A stretch of DNA of 5,476 nt. Source: JACZWZ01 sp964194935 (GTDB lineage: Bacteria > Actinomycetota > Acidimicrobiia > Spongiisociales > UBA11373). How positions within the stretch are numbered: the first letter of the stretch is position 1; each line of letters starts with the position of its first letter. The translations under genes and the position numbers were made by a program. This document shows positions 4,118 through 5,476 of the stretch, one piece after another. Under the pieces are notes generated by a model, which saw nothing but the letters and a program-made list of their open reading frames with translations, was not told the DNA's origin and made no database searches. The DNA lies in NCBI GenBank assembly GCA_964194935.1, contig CAXMOL010000005.1:1-5476 (forward strand), written 5' to 3'.

Positions 4118-5476
4118 CTACGGCCCGCAGGCGTAGTCCCGTTCTTCGGCGGTGGCCGCGATCCGGCACGCCATGCGAGGTAGAACGGCGCGGTGGACCG
4201 GCAGCATCACCCACCAGTACAGGCGTCCCGACAATCCGCGCGGCCTGAACCACGCAGATTGGACCAGGTTGGAGCCGTCGCTCGTTTGGTGGGCTTCCCA
4301 TTCGATCCAGGCTTCGCCGGGAAGCTTCATTTCGGCTCTGAGCCGCAAGACGGTGCCCGGTTCGACGGCCTCGACTCGCCAGAAGTCGATCGCCTCGCCG
4401 GCTCGAACGTCTGTGGGGTGACGGCGCCCTCGGCGCAGTCCCACCCCACCCACGATCTGGTCGAGGAATCCACGGATCCGCCATGCCCAGTCGAGCCAGT
4501 AGTACCCGTTGCTGCCTCCGATCCGACTAAACGCCCAGAAGAGATTGGCGGGATCGGCCTCGGTCGGGATCACCTGTCGATCCATGTATGTGGTCCCACC
4601 ATTGGCGGCGGGATCGGCTGGCGCCGAGGTGGCCGGAGTGGCTCCGGCGTCCGACCATCTGGTGACCACCCCGGCAGGAAGCCGCTCCAGCGCCTTGCGC
4701 ACCGCTACCCGAAAGGGAATCTGTCCGATCCGTTGATCAGGTGACCGGACGACGACCTCGTTGCGAAGGCTCTCGACCAGTGGCCGAGCAACGCTGGTGG
4801 GTAGCGGAGTGACCATTCCGATCCACAAGGCCGAGAGTCGCGGTGTCAGGAAAGGGAGGGGGACCATGCGCCGTCGTCGCAGGCCGGCCTCTTGGGCGTA
4901 GACCTGCACCATTTCGGCGTAGGTGACAATCTCGGGTCCACCGAGGTCGACGATCCGACTGCCGTCGTGCTCAAGCGAGTCGACAAGTGCATCCAGGACG
5001 TCGGTCACCGCCACCGGTTGGCAACTGGTCTGTACCCATTTGGGCGTTGTCATCACCGGCAGCGCCTCTGTGAGGTACCTGATCATCTCGAAGGACATGG
5101 ATCCGGATCCGATGATCGCGGCGGCACGGATTTCAGTTACCGGCGTCTGGCCCGAAGCGAGGAGACGACCGACTTCATGCCGGCTGGCAAGGTGTTTCGA
5201 GTGCGTCGACGACGGCTCACCAAGCGCGCCCAGGTAGATGATTCTCCCCACCCCGTTTGCCGTTGCCGCTTTGCTGAAGTTCTCGGCTGCGGCACGATCC
5301 TTCTCGTCGAAGTGCTTGCCGGCAGCCATCGAGTGAACGAGGTAGTAGGCAGCGTCGCAATCAGTGGCGGCTTCCTTGGCTGATGCAGCGTCGAGGACGT
5401 CGCCGGTGACCACCTCAACTTGGTGACGCCACGGGTGGAGGTCGAGCTTCTCGGGTGAGCGCGCTAAACACCGAAC
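4118..5476 (-). CDS. YbjT-like NAD(P)-binding protein with DUF2867 domain, N-terminus cut
   Basis: Atypical SDR/NmrA-like protein resembling E. coli YbjT (476 residues); its reaction is not known. The frame stays open to the right edge, giving 452 residues. Only the first few tens, including the glycine-rich nucleotide-binding loop, lie outside. From the edge: VRCLARSPEKL near the start, VVTGDVLD at 22-29, AAYYLVHSM at 42-50, IIYLGALGE at 79-87, HLASRHEVG at 95-103, VTEIRAAAIIGSGSMSFEMIRYL at 113-135, PVMTTPKWVQTSCQP at 140-154. A variable Ala/Pro/Thr-rich linker (about 268-298) leads to a C-terminal DUF2867 domain (about 305-440) starting at LFWAFSRIGG. The classical YxxxK catalytic pair is not evident, as in YbjT, so it may bind NAD(P) without being a normal dehydrogenase. 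TAG stop at 4120-4118. The GTG at 5413 is internal, not the start. Family call is secure. Confidence 0.92.
   Translation of the reverse strand, partial: VRCLARSPEKLDLHPWRHQVEVVTGDVLDAASAKEAATDCDAAYYLVHSMAAGKHFDEKDRAAAENFSKAATANGVGRIIYLGALGEPSSTHSKHLASRHEVGRLLASGQTPVTEIRAAAIIGSGSMSFEMIRYLTEALPVMTTPKWVQTSCQPVAVTDVLDALVDSLEHDGSRIVDLGGPEIVTYAEMVQVYAQEAGLRRRRMVPLPFLTPRLSALWIGMVTPLPTSVARPLVESLRNEVVVRSPDQRIGQIPFRVAVRKALERLPAGVVTRWSDAGATPATSAPADPAANGGTTYMDRQVIPTEADPANLFWAFSRIGGSNGYYWLDWAWRIRGFLDQIVGGVGLRRGRRHPTDVRAGEAIDFWRVEAVEPGTVLRLRAEMKLPGEAWIEWEAHQTSDGSNLVQSAWFRPRGLSGRLYWWVMLPVHRAVLPRMACRIAATAEERDYACGP

Noticed and set aside
3945..4484. 179-codon - strand open frame overlapping the YbjT-like C-terminus and the repeats
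   Set aside because: Arg/Pro/Gly-rich out-of-frame translation that runs through the palindromic repeat; the DUF2867 frame there is secure.
4193..4744. 183-codon + strand open frame opposite the YbjT-like gene
   Set aside because: Antisense shadow of a conserved protein, without a convincing start site or domain.
5411..5413. GTG at 5413 as the start of the YbjT-like gene
   Set aside because: The same frame continues without a stop to the window edge, encoding family-like VRCLARSPEKL; the gene is simply cut.
1..5476. Defence island, prophage or new multi-gene system
   Set aside because: Every gene belongs to a housekeeping or widespread family; no integrase, transposase, nuclease or toxin-like gene is visible.

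Overview
The window is GC-rich, ordinary-looking bacterial chromosome. Gene content, GTG/TTG start usage, G/C-tract palindromes between genes and the style of the proteins suggest a high-GC Actinomycetota, possibly Acidimicrobiia. That placement is an inference; there is no rRNA or other marker to fix it.

Layout, left to right. (1) The 3' five-sixths of argH (argininosuccinate lyase, last step of arginine synthesis) on the + strand, its first roughly 80 codons lying left of the window. (2) A 216-bp convergent junction (1155-1370) holding two copies of a palindromic G/C-tract repeat in opposite orientations, plus a short pair of ACTGARTACTC repeats. (3) A complete PrkA/YeaG-type AAA+ protein on the - strand (1371-3215). 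(4) A 151-bp gap with a 14-bp-stem, GCAA-loop hairpin that looks built for - strand RNA. (5) A small six-helix membrane protein on the - strand (3367-3861), probably a distant AmiS/UreI-type channel, starting at TTG behind a perfect AGGAGG. (6) A 256-bp gap (3862-4117) with a perfect consensus DnaA box and a third palindromic element followed by a decayed partial copy. (7) A YbjT-like NAD(P)-binding protein with a C-terminal DUF2867 domain on the - strand, its N-terminus cut by the right edge.

The three - strand genes point the same way, but the gaps between them are long and contain structured DNA, so they need not be one operon. The most suggestive link is the membrane protein directly upstream of prkA. 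YeaG/PrkA proteins are tied to starvation and sporulation responses, and AmiS/UreI proteins carry urea or short amides, so a nitrogen-stress pairing is conceivable but unproven. The usual PrkA partners YeaH (DUF444) and SpoVR are absent here. There is no mobile element, CRISPR array, tRNA or rRNA, and no clear new multi-gene system. The interest lies in the intergenic elements and the prkA neighbourhood.
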